64,000 bases of DNA, taken from assembly GCF_017833415.1 (NCBI RefSeq), contig NZ_JAFICC010000001.1, forward strand, positions 62,001 to 126,000, in the 5' to 3' direction. The position numbers were made by a program, and so were the translations under genes. The number at the start of each line of letters is the position of its first letter. The stretch's first letter is position 1. Below, piece after piece: positions 26,001 to 34,405 of the stretch. This DNA comes from Flavobacterium sp. 1355 (GTDB lineage: Bacteria > Bacteroidota > Bacteroidia > Flavobacteriales > Flavobacteriaceae). The notes beneath the pieces are model-generated. The model searched no databases. It was not told where the DNA came from and worked only from the letters and a program-made list of their open reading frames with translations.

Positions 26001-29000
26001 GAAGTTAGATTAGGTGGAATAGCTACTTTATTAACGAGCTTAAATATTTATGGAGCTTCTTACAGGTTTCCAGATGCAGTTATAACAGGAAATGCTGCTC
26101 CAATTTGTTCAGGACAACAAGCAACATTAACAGCAACGGCTCCGGGAACACAAACTCAAACATTTACCTGGTATGATGCACCAACAGGTGGTGCGATTGC
26201 GGCTGTTAATCCTACAATTCCATTAACTGCTACAACAACCTATTATCTGGAAGCTGCACGAGCAGGTTGTGTTAATAGTGTTCGTCAGCTTGTTACTGTG
26301 AATGTAAATCCATATTCTACTGCTGCGGATGTTGTAGTTACAAGTCCAATTGAAGCAACTTGTGCAGGAGAAGCAGTGATTGCTCCAACAACTGCTTTAG
26401 CTGGTGCCGAGTTCAGATATTACACAGATCAGACTAAAGCACAAGAAATAATAACCGGAAGTGTTATTGGAGGGGTTACATTTACTAAAAATCCCGTTAC
26501 CGATGCGCTTTCGCTGAGCGGACTTACAGCTGCAGGAGTGCCTTATAACTATTTTATATCTGTTTCAAGCCCAACTACCTGCGAAAATGACATTAATACT
26601 CTACAGCCAGTAAATGTAACTATTCCAACGCAAACGCCTTTAGTGGTTACATCGCCATTAATTGCCTGTGGTAGTGCAGATCTTACAACTGCTATCACAC
26701 CGTTTGATACAACAGGAAATACAATATATACTTTTTATGACGCATCCAATAATGTAATAAATCAGGCTGCGGCAACAAATATAACTACAAGTGGTGTTTA
26801 CTCCATTCAAGCTCAGGGTAACGGAGTTACTTGTCCATCTGTTATACTACCAGTAACAGTTACAATTAATCCGTTGCCAAGTTTGAGTGTTATTCCTTCG
26901 ATTTCTATAAATGCCGGAAATGCTGTTGCCTTAAATGCAACATCTGATGGTACTCTTGCCTGGTTTGATCCACAAGGAAATGCCATAACAGGACCTCCAT
27001 TTTCAACAGGAATTTTAAATACACCTGGAATATATACCTATACAGTAGTAGCAAGCAATGCTAACTGCTCAAGAGCAGGGACTGTTTCTATAAATGTTAT
27101 TGATCCAACTAGTTGTCAGGATTTAACGCAAAGAGTGTATGCAAATGCACAAACATCAGGTTCGATTGTGACAGGAACTGTGTCTGATGGCGGAAACGCA
27201 GTTGATGGAAACCCTCAGACTTTTTCTACTATTACCACAGGAGTAGGATTATTAGGAGTGGGAACAACGTGGCAAAATTTAACATGGCCAGCGAATATCG
27301 TGAAAGGAACTCCTGTTACTATTAAACTAGGTTCCGAATATAGTGCAGTGGCATTAGGACAAAATTTATCAGTAATTGGAACCAAAGCCGGAGTTGATAT
27401 CGGAACAATGCAGCCTGTTTCAAATTCATTATTGAATTTATTATCAGGAGATAATGCATTTGAATTTAGTTTTGTTCCATCAGATGCTACAGGGCCGCAG
27501 GATTATGACGGAATCAGAATTCAGTCAGCATCAATTTTAAGTGTGGCTCAAAACACAAAAGTTTTTGATGCTTATTATACAAGATCAGTACCAACTGTTG
27601 CCTGTACTCCTGGTGATATTGAGGATATATATTATGGCGCAACAGATCTTGGAATAGGAGTGCTAACAGCAACAGTTGGTGTTACCGATCCATGGAATGT
27701 AGCTGATAATGACGTTACAACATTTGCTACTATGTATAGTGGTGCAGGAGTACTTGCATCTGCAGATTTGACAGTTGCATTTAAAACACCTTCGATTGCA
27801 AGTGATACATTAAGAATTGTGGTTTCGAAACCAGCAGTTCTTCTGGATGTTAATGCCCTTACTGGTTTTAGTATTCAGCGTTATTTAGGAAATGTTGCCG
27901 TTGGAGCTCCAATTCAAAATACAAGTTCATTACTTAGTATACGATTATTGCCAGGAAATACAATGTCAATGGTACTTGTAAATTCTCAGCCTGAACCTTA
28001 TGACCGAGTTAGAATCCGTTTTGGAGGAGTTGCAGGTGTGCTAGAATCTTTAAGAGTTCATACTGTTGAACGTGTAGCCAACACAGAAGTTATAGGAGCA
28101 GACCCTAATAATAAAGTGATTGTTTGTCCGGGCGCAGAGGTTACGCTGCAAATACCTGAAGAAGATTGTTCTAAATACGTTTGGTATGATGCACCTACAG
28201 GAGGAAATGTAGTAGCAAACGGAATAACATACACAGTTCCGTCAACGTTAGCTTCTGGAATCTACAGATATTATGTACAGCCAGTACGATATGGATGTGA
28301 ATCTTTTGCCAGAGGAGAAGTAGTCGTTGAGGTTAGAACGTCAAGCCCGGTAAATGCTTTGACAAATATAACGCTAAACGGAGCAGCTACAACCTCAATC
28401 TGTTCTCCAACCGGAACAGTAACATTAGCAACAGGTCTGACTGGAACTCCAGTATTAACAAGTCCAATCTACTATTGGTACAGTTTTGATGGAACAACCA
28501 GTCAGTTAATTTCAGGAGAAACAACGGCTCAATTAGTTGTTAATGGTTTAACTCCGGGGACTTATACCTATTATGTTGGAGTTAGTTCAAATGAATTTTG
28601 TGAAACTGCAGCAGCAGACAGAAAACAAATTACATTTACAATATTATCTCCTTCTGTCGCTACCGATATTTCTGTTGATGATACAGCAGTATGTCATGAT
28701 GTGCCAGCTTCTTTAACACCAACTGCAAGCACATTGACAAATCCAATATTTACTTGGTATCTGGATCCTAATAAAGCTCAACCTATAACAAACGGAGCAG
28801 TTATTAGTGGTGTAACTTATGCTATAAGCAGTACAGGTGTATTAACAACCACAGGTTTAACCCGCGCCTTGAGCCCGGTAACATATTATGTGGCAGTTTC
28901 CAGTAACACTACATGCGAAAATATTGCTGGTACGCTTCAATCTGCGACTATAATTATAAATGATCCTAATACGCCAACAACAACAGACGCCACTCAGGAT

Positions 29001-32000
29001 TTCTGTTTAGTGGATGCACCAACCTTTGCGAGTATTCAGGTAAATGAAACTAATGTAATTTGGTACAGTGCCGTAACAGGCGGAACCGCTTTTGCTTCAA
29101 CAGCTGCTTTAACGAGCGGAACCTATTATGGTGGTATTTTAGACCCTATAACTAGCTGTGAAAGTTCAGTTCGTTTGCAAGTAACGATCAGCGTTACTGA
29201 TCCGGGAACACCGACAACAACAGACACGACACAGGATTTCTGTTTAGTGAGTGCACCGACATTTGCAAGCATTCAGGTAAACGAGGCTAATGTGGTTTGG
29301 TACAGTGCTGCCACGGGAGGAACAGCTTTTGCTTCCACAGTCGCTTTGACCAGCGGAACCTATTATGGTGCAATTATAGATCCGGTAACCAATTGTTCAA
29401 GTAATACAAGACTGGCGGTAACGATCAGCGTTACCGATCCGGGAACACCGACTACAACAGATACCACACAGGATTTCTGTTTAGTGATTGCACCGACATT
29501 TGCAAGCATTCAGGTAAACGAAGCCAATGTAGTTTGGTATAGTGCTTCAACAGGCGGAACAGCCTTTGCTTCAACAGCCGCATTAACAAGCGGAACCTAT
29601 TATGGGGCAATCGTAGATCCGGTAACCAATTGTGCAAGCAATACAAGACTTGCGGTAACAATTAGCGTTACTGATCCAGGCACACCGACTACAACAGATG
29701 CTACTCAGGATTTCTGTTTAGTGGATGCACCAACATTTGCAAGCATTCAGGTAAACGAAGCCAATGTAATTTGGTACAGCGCTGCAACAGGCGGAACCGC
29801 TTTTGCTTCAACAGCCGCATTAACAAGCGGAACATATTACGGAGCAATCGTAGATCCTGTAACCAATTGTGCAAGCAATACAAGACTTGCGGTAACAATT
29901 AGCGTTACCGATCCGGGAACACCGACAACAACCGATGCTACTCAGGATTTTTGTTTAGTAAGTGCACCGACATTTGCAAGCATTCAGGTAAACGAAGCCA
30001 ATGTAGTTTGGTACAGCGCTGCAACAGGCGGGACAGCTTTTGCTTCTACAGCGGCTTTAACCAGCGGAACTTATTATGGTGCCATTTTAGATCCTACAAC
30101 TAGCTGTGAAAGTTCAGTTCGTTTGCAAGTAACAATTAGCGTTACCGATCCGGGCACACCGACAACGACAGACACGACACAGAATTTCTGTTTAGTAGAT
30201 GCACCAACCTTTGCGAGTATTCAGGTAAATGAAACTAATGTAGTTTGGTACAGCGCTGCAACAGGCGGAACCGCTTTTGCTTCTACAGCGGCTTTAACCA
30301 GCGGAACTTATTATGGTGCTATTTTAGACCCTATAACTAGTTGTGAAAGTTCAGTTCGTTTGCAAGTAACAATTAGCGTTACCGATCCGGCAACGCCGAC
30401 AACAACAGACACCACACAGGATTTCTGTTTAGTGAATGCACCAACATTTGCAAGCATTCAGGTAAATGAAACTAATGTAATTTGGTACAGTGCATCAGCG
30501 GGCGGAACGGCTTTTGCTTCAACAGCCCCTTTAACAAGTGGAAGCTATTACGGGGCAATTATAGATCCGGTAACCAATTGTGCAAGCAATACAAGACTGG
30601 CAGTAACAATTAGCGTTACCGATCCGGGCACCCCGACAACAACAGACACTACTCAGGATTTATGTTTAGTAAGTGCACCGACATTTGCAAGCATTCAGGT
30701 AAACGAAGCCAATGTGGTTTGGTACAGTGCTGCAACGGGAGGAACTGCTTTTGCTTCTACAGCGGCTTTAACCAGCGGAACTTATTATGGTACTATTTTA
30801 GATCCTACAACTAGCTGTGAAAGTTCAGTTCGTTTGCAAGTAACAATTAGTGTTACTGATCCGGGAACACCGACAACGACAGACACGACACAGGATTTCT
30901 GTTTAGTTAGTGCACCGACATTTGCAAGTATTCAGGTAAATGAAACTAATGTAATTTGGTACAGTGCCGCAACGGGCGGAACAGCTTTTGCTTCAACAGC
31001 CGCTTTGACCAGTGGAACCTATTATGGGGCAATTATAGATCCGGTAACCAATTGTGCAAGCAATACGAGACTTGCGGTAACGATCAGTGTTACCGATCCG
31101 GGAACACCGACTACAACAGATGCTACTCAGGATTTTTGTTTAGTTAGTGCACCGACATTTGCAAGTATTCAGGTAAATGAAACTAATGTAATTTGGTACA
31201 GTGCTGCAACAGGTGGAACCGCTTTTGCTTCAACAACTGCTTTAACCAGCGGAACCTATTATGGGGCAATTATAGATCCGGTAACCAATTGTGCAAGCAA
31301 TACAAGACTGTCAGTAACCATCAGTGTTACTGACCCGGGTATACCGACAACAACAGATACTACACAGGATTTCTGTTTAGAAAGTGCACCGACATTTGCA
31401 AGCATTCAGGTAAACGAAGCCAATGTGGTTTGGTACAGTGCTGCAACGGGCGGAACAGCCTTTGCTTCAACAACTGCTTTAACCAGCGGAACCTATTATG
31501 GTACTATTTTAGACCCTACAACTAGCTGTGAAAGTTCAGTTCGTTTGCAAGTAACGATCAGCGTTACCGATCCAGGCACACCGACAACGACAGACACGAC
31601 ACAGGATTTCTGTTTAGTTAGTGCACCGACATTTGCAAGTATTCAGGTAAATGAAGCCAATGTAATTTGGTACAGTGCCGCAACGGGCGGAACAGCTTTT
31701 GCTTCAACAGCCGCTTTAACAAGTGGAACGTATTATGGAGCAATTATAGATCCGGTAACCAATTGTGCAAGCAATATAAGACTGGCAGTAACCATCAGTG
31801 TTACTGACCCGGGTACACCGACAACAACAGACACGACGCAGGATTTCTGTTCAGTAAATGCACCAACATTTGCGAGCATTCAGGTAAACGAGGCTAATGT
31901 GGTTTGGTACAGTGCCGCAACAGGGGGAACCGCCTTTGCTTCAACAGCGATGCTAACAGACGGAACGTATTACGGAGCAATTGTAAATCCTTCCGGTAAC

Positions 32001-33416
32001 TGTGAAAGTGTAACAAGACTGCAAGTTACTGTTACAATCGGAAATCCGGCAGCAACGCCTACAACAACAGATGCTACGCAAAATTTCTGTTCTTTAAATT
32101 CACCAACAGTTGCTAATATTCAAGTAAATGAAGCAAATGTGATTTGGTATAGTACTGCAACAGGCGGAACTGCAATTCCTGCTACAACTGCTTTAACAAC
32201 AGATACTTATTATGGAGCAGTAACAAGCGTTACAGGTTGTGAAAACCCAGTTAGATTAGCGGTTCAGGTAAATGTAAATACACCAGGTATAGTTACAACG
32301 CCTAATACGACTCAAACATTTTGTTTGTCTGCAAATCCAACAATTGCAAATATATTAGTAAATGAACCAAATGTAATTTGGTACTCTTCTGCAACAGGCG
32401 GGACACCATTGGCGGCAAATGCAGCTCTTACGGCGACTACTTATTATGCAGTAGCATTGAGTAACAACTCAAATGGATGTATTAACGTTACTCGTTTGGC
32501 AATAGCTATAGAATTTGAAAATGATGCTCTTGTACAGCTTACGACAAGTGATAATACACCATGTGTTTTCCAAAATGTAACCTATTCAATTGCAAACGGA
32601 AAATCAGATTATGTGTGGTCAGTTTCTAATGGAACAATAACTTCCGGCGGAGGAAATACAGATGGCTCTGCAACAGTATCGTGGTCAGATGTTGGCCCGG
32701 GAACAGTAACGGTTACGTATACTAATAACTGTGACGAGACAACTACAAAAACATTAAATGTTACAGTAGCATCATGTTCAGACTTAACGATAACAAATAC
32801 AGTTAGTAATCCAACACCAAACTTTGGAGAAGAAATTGTCTTTACTATAAAAGTTAATAATGTTGGAGAAGGACTAATTAACAATGTACTTGTTAGTGAA
32901 TTAATTCCAAGTGGATATACTCTTGTGTCATCTTCTGCATCAAGCGGAGTGTATGATACGGCAACACAAGTATGGACAATTCCTAGTTTACCAGCAGGAA
33001 CAAGTGAAACTCTTGAAGTGAGAGTTCTGGTATTACCTAGTGGAAATTACAATAATGTTGCAACAATAGAAATCTCAACTCCTTTAGATGTTGATCCGAC
33101 AAATAATTCAGCTACAGCCTTAGTAGATCCAATTTGTTTGACAGTGTATAATGAGTTTACTCCAAATAATGACGGAGCAAATGATCTTTTCAGAATTGAT
33201 TGTATCGAAACGCATCCAAATAATGAACTTAAAGTTTTCAACAGATACGGTGCGTTAGTATACAGCAAAAAGAATTATGAAAATGATTGGGACGGCACTG
33301 CCAATGTATCGGGAGTTATAAATAGAGGAGATATGTTGCCAACAGGTACTTATTTTTATTTGATAGACACTGGAGACGGGACGATTAAAAAAGGATGGTT
33401 ATCTATAATGAGATAA
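23034..33416 (+). CDS. Giant T9SS type B surface protein (SprB-like adhesin), Ig-like and tandem repeats
   Basis: This 3460-residue protein is exported to the cell surface. It has a Sec signal peptide (about 1-31) and five Cys-led modules of about 155 residues near 33, 450, 856, 1359 and 1522. Ig-like units of the type with WYDAPTGG and TTYYVEA motifs lie between them and up to about 1978. Thirteen near-identical 79-residue repeats run from 1980 to 3007, and two diverged repeats reach about 3160. A PKD/Ig-like unit, a DUF11 domain (about 3250-3360, NTVSNPTPNFGEEI and LIPSGYTLVSSSAS) and a C-terminal gliding-type sorting domain (about 3363-3460, FTPNNDGANDLF, VFNRYGALVY, GTYFYLID) complete it. 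SprB of F. johnsoniae is a moving adhesin with similar logic but is larger. I chose the Met at 23034, which gives the signal peptide. PorP/SprF and OmpA genes follow directly, so they probably form one operon. Confidence 0.93.
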   Translation: MKKIFTFCNLIHEKRLFGLLFLFLLCNNAFSQSVCRPTSQTNSQGGLLCVGLDVDSPANAYDNDAGLATYATLTNAVGLGCFVEETLTFNQTARAGDEVLIYFGTGNGLLDVSLLSNASIQAKLSGTNVGARTSLNSPLLNLNLLNGNGVGVARYTLTGDANQIQIQVGGLLSLLVSLRIYDVRLDFAKPTVTGGLNQTICSGTSANLTATPVAGTTLAWYSSATSTTALATGNTFTTPNLTANTTYYIGVTRAGGCEGSDRLPVVINVSNPIAPVINTSGTSLCSAGATQQTTLSVLNPIPGTTYSWFSSSSGGVALASGTTYSPTVPVGTTNFYVEASIGSCLSPARAPVTVVSTAIPAEPTILTQSVTIQSGQNATLIATTSEPGVLLNWYDVPTGGTAEALNSPTFTTPILTATKTYYVEAQNGSGNCVSMARVPAMVTVIPSALGGCLEANSQQTTVNGLCLLCTSSNPNNSVDGNPATAARLTLPVGLLNGWIQQTLQFNNPGKAGDIVDVELELPGGLADLALLGGVSLATYNGATYNNDRVFINDPLVSLQLLTGDRFRASVVAGANFDRVEIRFGAVVTVLTSLDIYQATYRYKAPAITGNTTICTGQTTTLTAALAVGETVNWYSAATGGSSLAATAAFTTPALTTATTYYVEITRNGCVNSERSAVLVSVNNPVAPSLVAVPASLCSGQASTITVQSPVVGTTYNWYDAASAGNLLFTGTSFTTPALTTNTSYYVEAVIGDCISPTRTAIPVTVTPLPAAPTAASTTVIIQTGQNVALQVNPVAGIDNDWYDVPTGGTAIAVDTDTFTPSPALTANKTYYVEARSNGSNCSSTTRTAINVVVINTVSSCLQPNLQNVTRDPGLLCVACTSANDSFSVDGNINTATTLSIPVGVAGSYIQQELIFPTAGEAGDIIDVELEIPAGLLDISALSYISLATYNGGTYNNDRININNNLLSIQLLSGNRFKASFTTAATFDRIEVRLGGIATLLTSLNIYGASYRFPDAVITGNAAPICSGQQATLTATAPGTQTQTFTWYDAPTGGAIAAVNPTIPLTATTTYYLEAARAGCVNSVRQLVTVNVNPYSTAADVVVTSPIEATCAGEAVIAPTTALAGAEFRYYTDQTKAQEIITGSVIGGVTFTKNPVTDALSLSGLTAAGVPYNYFISVSSPTTCENDINTLQPVNVTIPTQTPLVVTSPLIACGSADLTTAITPFDTTGNTIYTFYDASNNVINQAAATNITTSGVYSIQAQGNGVTCPSVILPVTVTINPLPSLSVIPSISINAGNAVALNATSDGTLAWFDPQGNAITGPPFSTGILNTPGIYTYTVVASNANCSRAGTVSINVIDPTSCQDLTQRVYANAQTSGSIVTGTVSDGGNAVDGNPQTFSTITTGVGLLGVGTTWQNLTWPANIVKGTPVTIKLGSEYSAVALGQNLSVIGTKAGVDIGTMQPVSNSLLNLLSGDNAFEFSFVPSDATGPQDYDGIRIQSASILSVAQNTKVFDAYYTRSVPTVACTPGDIEDIYYGATDLGIGVLTATVGVTDPWNVADNDVTTFATMYSGAGVLASADLTVAFKTPSIASDTLRIVVSKPAVLLDVNALTGFSIQRYLGNVAVGAPIQNTSSLLSIRLLPGNTMSMVLVNSQPEPYDRVRIRFGGVAGVLESLRVHTVERVANTEVIGADPNNKVIVCPGAEVTLQIPEEDCSKYVWYDAPTGGNVVANGITYTVPSTLASGIYRYYVQPVRYGCESFARGEVVVEVRTSSPVNALTNITLNGAATTSICSPTGTVTLATGLTGTPVLTSPIYYWYSFDGTTSQLISGETTAQLVVNGLTPGTYTYYVGVSSNEFCETAAADRKQITFTILSPSVATDISVDDTAVCHDVPASLTPTASTLTNPIFTWYLDPNKAQPITNGAVISGVTYAISSTGVLTTTGLTRALSPVTYYVAVSSNTTCENIAGTLQSATIIINDPNTPTTTDATQDFCLVDAPTFASIQVNETNVIWYSAVTGGTAFASTAALTSGTYYGGILDPITSCESSVRLQVTISVTDPGTPTTTDTTQDFCLVSAPTFASIQVNEANVVWYSAATGGTAFASTVALTSGTYYGAIIDPVTNCSSNTRLAVTISVTDPGTPTTTDTTQDFCLVIAPTFASIQVNEANVVWYSASTGGTAFASTAALTSGTYYGAIVDPVTNCASNTRLAVTISVTDPGTPTTTDATQDFCLVDAPTFASIQVNEANVIWYSAATGGTAFASTAALTSGTYYGAIVDPVTNCASNTRLAVTISVTDPGTPTTTDATQDFCLVSAPTFASIQVNEANVVWYSAATGGTAFASTAALTSGTYYGAILDPTTSCESSVRLQVTISVTDPGTPTTTDTTQNFCLVDAPTFASIQVNETNVVWYSAATGGTAFASTAALTSGTYYGAILDPITSCESSVRLQVTISVTDPATPTTTDTTQDFCLVNAPTFASIQVNETNVIWYSASAGGTAFASTAPLTSGSYYGAIIDPVTNCASNTRLAVTISVTDPGTPTTTDTTQDLCLVSAPTFASIQVNEANVVWYSAATGGTAFASTAALTSGTYYGTILDPTTSCESSVRLQVTISVTDPGTPTTTDTTQDFCLVSAPTFASIQVNETNVIWYSAATGGTAFASTAALTSGTYYGAIIDPVTNCASNTRLAVTISVTDPGTPTTTDATQDFCLVSAPTFASIQVNETNVIWYSAATGGTAFASTTALTSGTYYGAIIDPVTNCASNTRLSVTISVTDPGIPTTTDTTQDFCLESAPTFASIQVNEANVVWYSAATGGTAFASTTALTSGTYYGTILDPTTSCESSVRLQVTISVTDPGTPTTTDTTQDFCLVSAPTFASIQVNEANVIWYSAATGGTAFASTAALTSGTYYGAIIDPVTNCASNIRLAVTISVTDPGTPTTTDTTQDFCSVNAPTFASIQVNEANVVWYSAATGGTAFASTAMLTDGTYYGAIVNPSGNCESVTRLQVTVTIGNPAATPTTTDATQNFCSLNSPTVANIQVNEANVIWYSTATGGTAIPATTALTTDTYYGAVTSVTGCENPVRLAVQVNVNTPGIVTTPNTTQTFCLSANPTIANILVNEPNVIWYSSATGGTPLAANAALTATTYYAVALSNNSNGCINVTRLAIAIEFENDALVQLTTSDNTPCVFQNVTYSIANGKSDYVWSVSNGTITSGGGNTDGSATVSWSDVGPGTVTVTYTNNCDETTTKTLNVTVASCSDLTITNTVSNPTPNFGEEIVFTIKVNNVGEGLINNVLVSELIPSGYTLVSSSASSGVYDTATQVWTIPSLPAGTSETLEVRVLVLPSGNYNNVATIEISTPLDVDPTNNSATALVDPICLTVYNEFTPNNDGANDLFRIDCIETHPNNELKVFNRYGALVYSKKNYENDWDGTANVSGVINRGDMLPTGTYFYLIDTGDGTIKKGWLSIMR
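28971..32054 (+). repeat. Thirteen tandem 237-bp coding repeats
   Basis: Thirteen units of 79 codons each begin ACxCCxACxACxACxGA (TPTTTD) and contain DFCLV, FASIQVNE, WYSAATGGTAF and TSGTYYG. All keep exactly 237 bp; only the last has one extra codon. Two diverged units follow (32055-32288 and 32289 to about 32515). The units differ by scattered silent and missense changes and by two alternating 3' halves (DPVTNCASNTRLAV or DPTTSCESSVRLQV). Confidence 0.95.
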
Positions 33417-33461
33417 CACTATTTAATCACATCTAATTAATTTAACTAAATAAGTATCGTT

Positions 33462-34394
33462 ATGAAACTATATATAAAATCATTAGAAACATATTTCATT
33501 TTAATATGTTCTTTTATCACGTTTTGTGTCAGTGCGCAACAAGATCCGCAATATACACAATATATGTACAATACTATGGCCGTAAATCCTGCTTATGCAG
33601 GGTCTACGGGTAGTTTAGAAGCAACGCTTTTACATCGTTCCCAATGGGTAGGAATATCAGGAGCACCTGAAACACAATCATTCTCAATTCACGGACCACT
33701 TGCAAATGAAAAAATTGGTCTTGGATTAAGTGTTGTCAATGATAAAATTGGACCTTCGAACGAGTTGTACCTGGATGGAAATTTATCTTATTCAATACCT
33801 CTTGGATATGAAAAGCGATTGGCTTTTGGATTAAAAGCCGGTATGCGTATGCTAAATATAGACTGGTCAAAAGGACGATATTATAACAACAACGATGTCC
33901 TGTTAAATCAAAATATTGAAAATCAGGCAAAGTTGGCTGTCGGAGCTGGTGTTTATTACTACACTGACAAATGGTATTTAGGACTTTCGGTTCCTTCTTT
34001 TATTCAAAGTAATTATTACGATGATGTGCAGGAATCTATAGATTATGATCGAATGCATTATTTTTTAATGGGAGGTTACGTGTTTGATTTGAATCCAAAT
34101 TTAAAATTCAAACCGGCATTTTTAGTAAAAGCGGTGAGTGGGGCTCCAATTACGGCCGATGTTTCAGCAAACTTCATGATAGCCGAAAAATTTGTCATAG
34201 GTAGTGCTTACAGAACAGATGATTCTGTTAGTATACTGGCAGGTTTTCAAATATCGAGAAGCTTTTTCATCGGGTATTCTTTCGACTACACTATAAGTGA
34301 ACTCAACAAGTATAACGATGGTTCACATGAAATCATTCTGCGCTATTCGTTTAATAAAGGTGAAAGCAAAATCAAATCTCCTCGATTCTTCTAA
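33462..34394 (+). CDS. PorP/SprF family T9SS membrane protein
   Basis: The 310-residue outer-membrane protein has a signal peptide ending FCVSAQ, then the family hallmark QDPQYTQYMYNTMAVNPAYAGS. LHRSQWVGISGAPETQSFSI and many beta strands follow (GLGLSVVNDKIGPS and FFIGYSFDYTISEL near the end). In F. johnsoniae, SprF is encoded next to SprB and is needed for SprB to reach the surface. Related paralogues pair with other type B cargo. The gene begins 45 bases after the giant gene and ends 11 bases before the OmpA gene, so it is most likely the dedicated partner of that cargo protein. Confidence 0.93.
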   Translation: MKLYIKSLETYFILICSFITFCVSAQQDPQYTQYMYNTMAVNPAYAGSTGSLEATLLHRSQWVGISGAPETQSFSIHGPLANEKIGLGLSVVNDKIGPSNELYLDGNLSYSIPLGYEKRLAFGLKAGMRMLNIDWSKGRYYNNNDVLLNQNIENQAKLAVGAGVYYYTDKWYLGLSVPSFIQSNYYDDVQESIDYDRMHYFLMGGYVFDLNPNLKFKPAFLVKAVSGAPITADVSANFMIAEKFVIGSAYRTDDSVSILAGFQISRSFFIGYSFDYTISELNKYNDGSHEIILRYSFNKGESKIKSPRFF

Positions 34395-34405
34395 AAACAA
34401 AGTCT

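Noticed and set aside
29452-29898. Minus-strand open frames within the tandem repeats
   Set aside because: They recur with the repeat unit as antisense shadows and have low-complexity Leu/Arg composition.
28971-32054. Long direct repeats that could be taken for a CRISPR array or for a mobile-element cluster
   Set aside because: They are in-frame coding repeats of 237 bp with no spacers; they belong to one protein.
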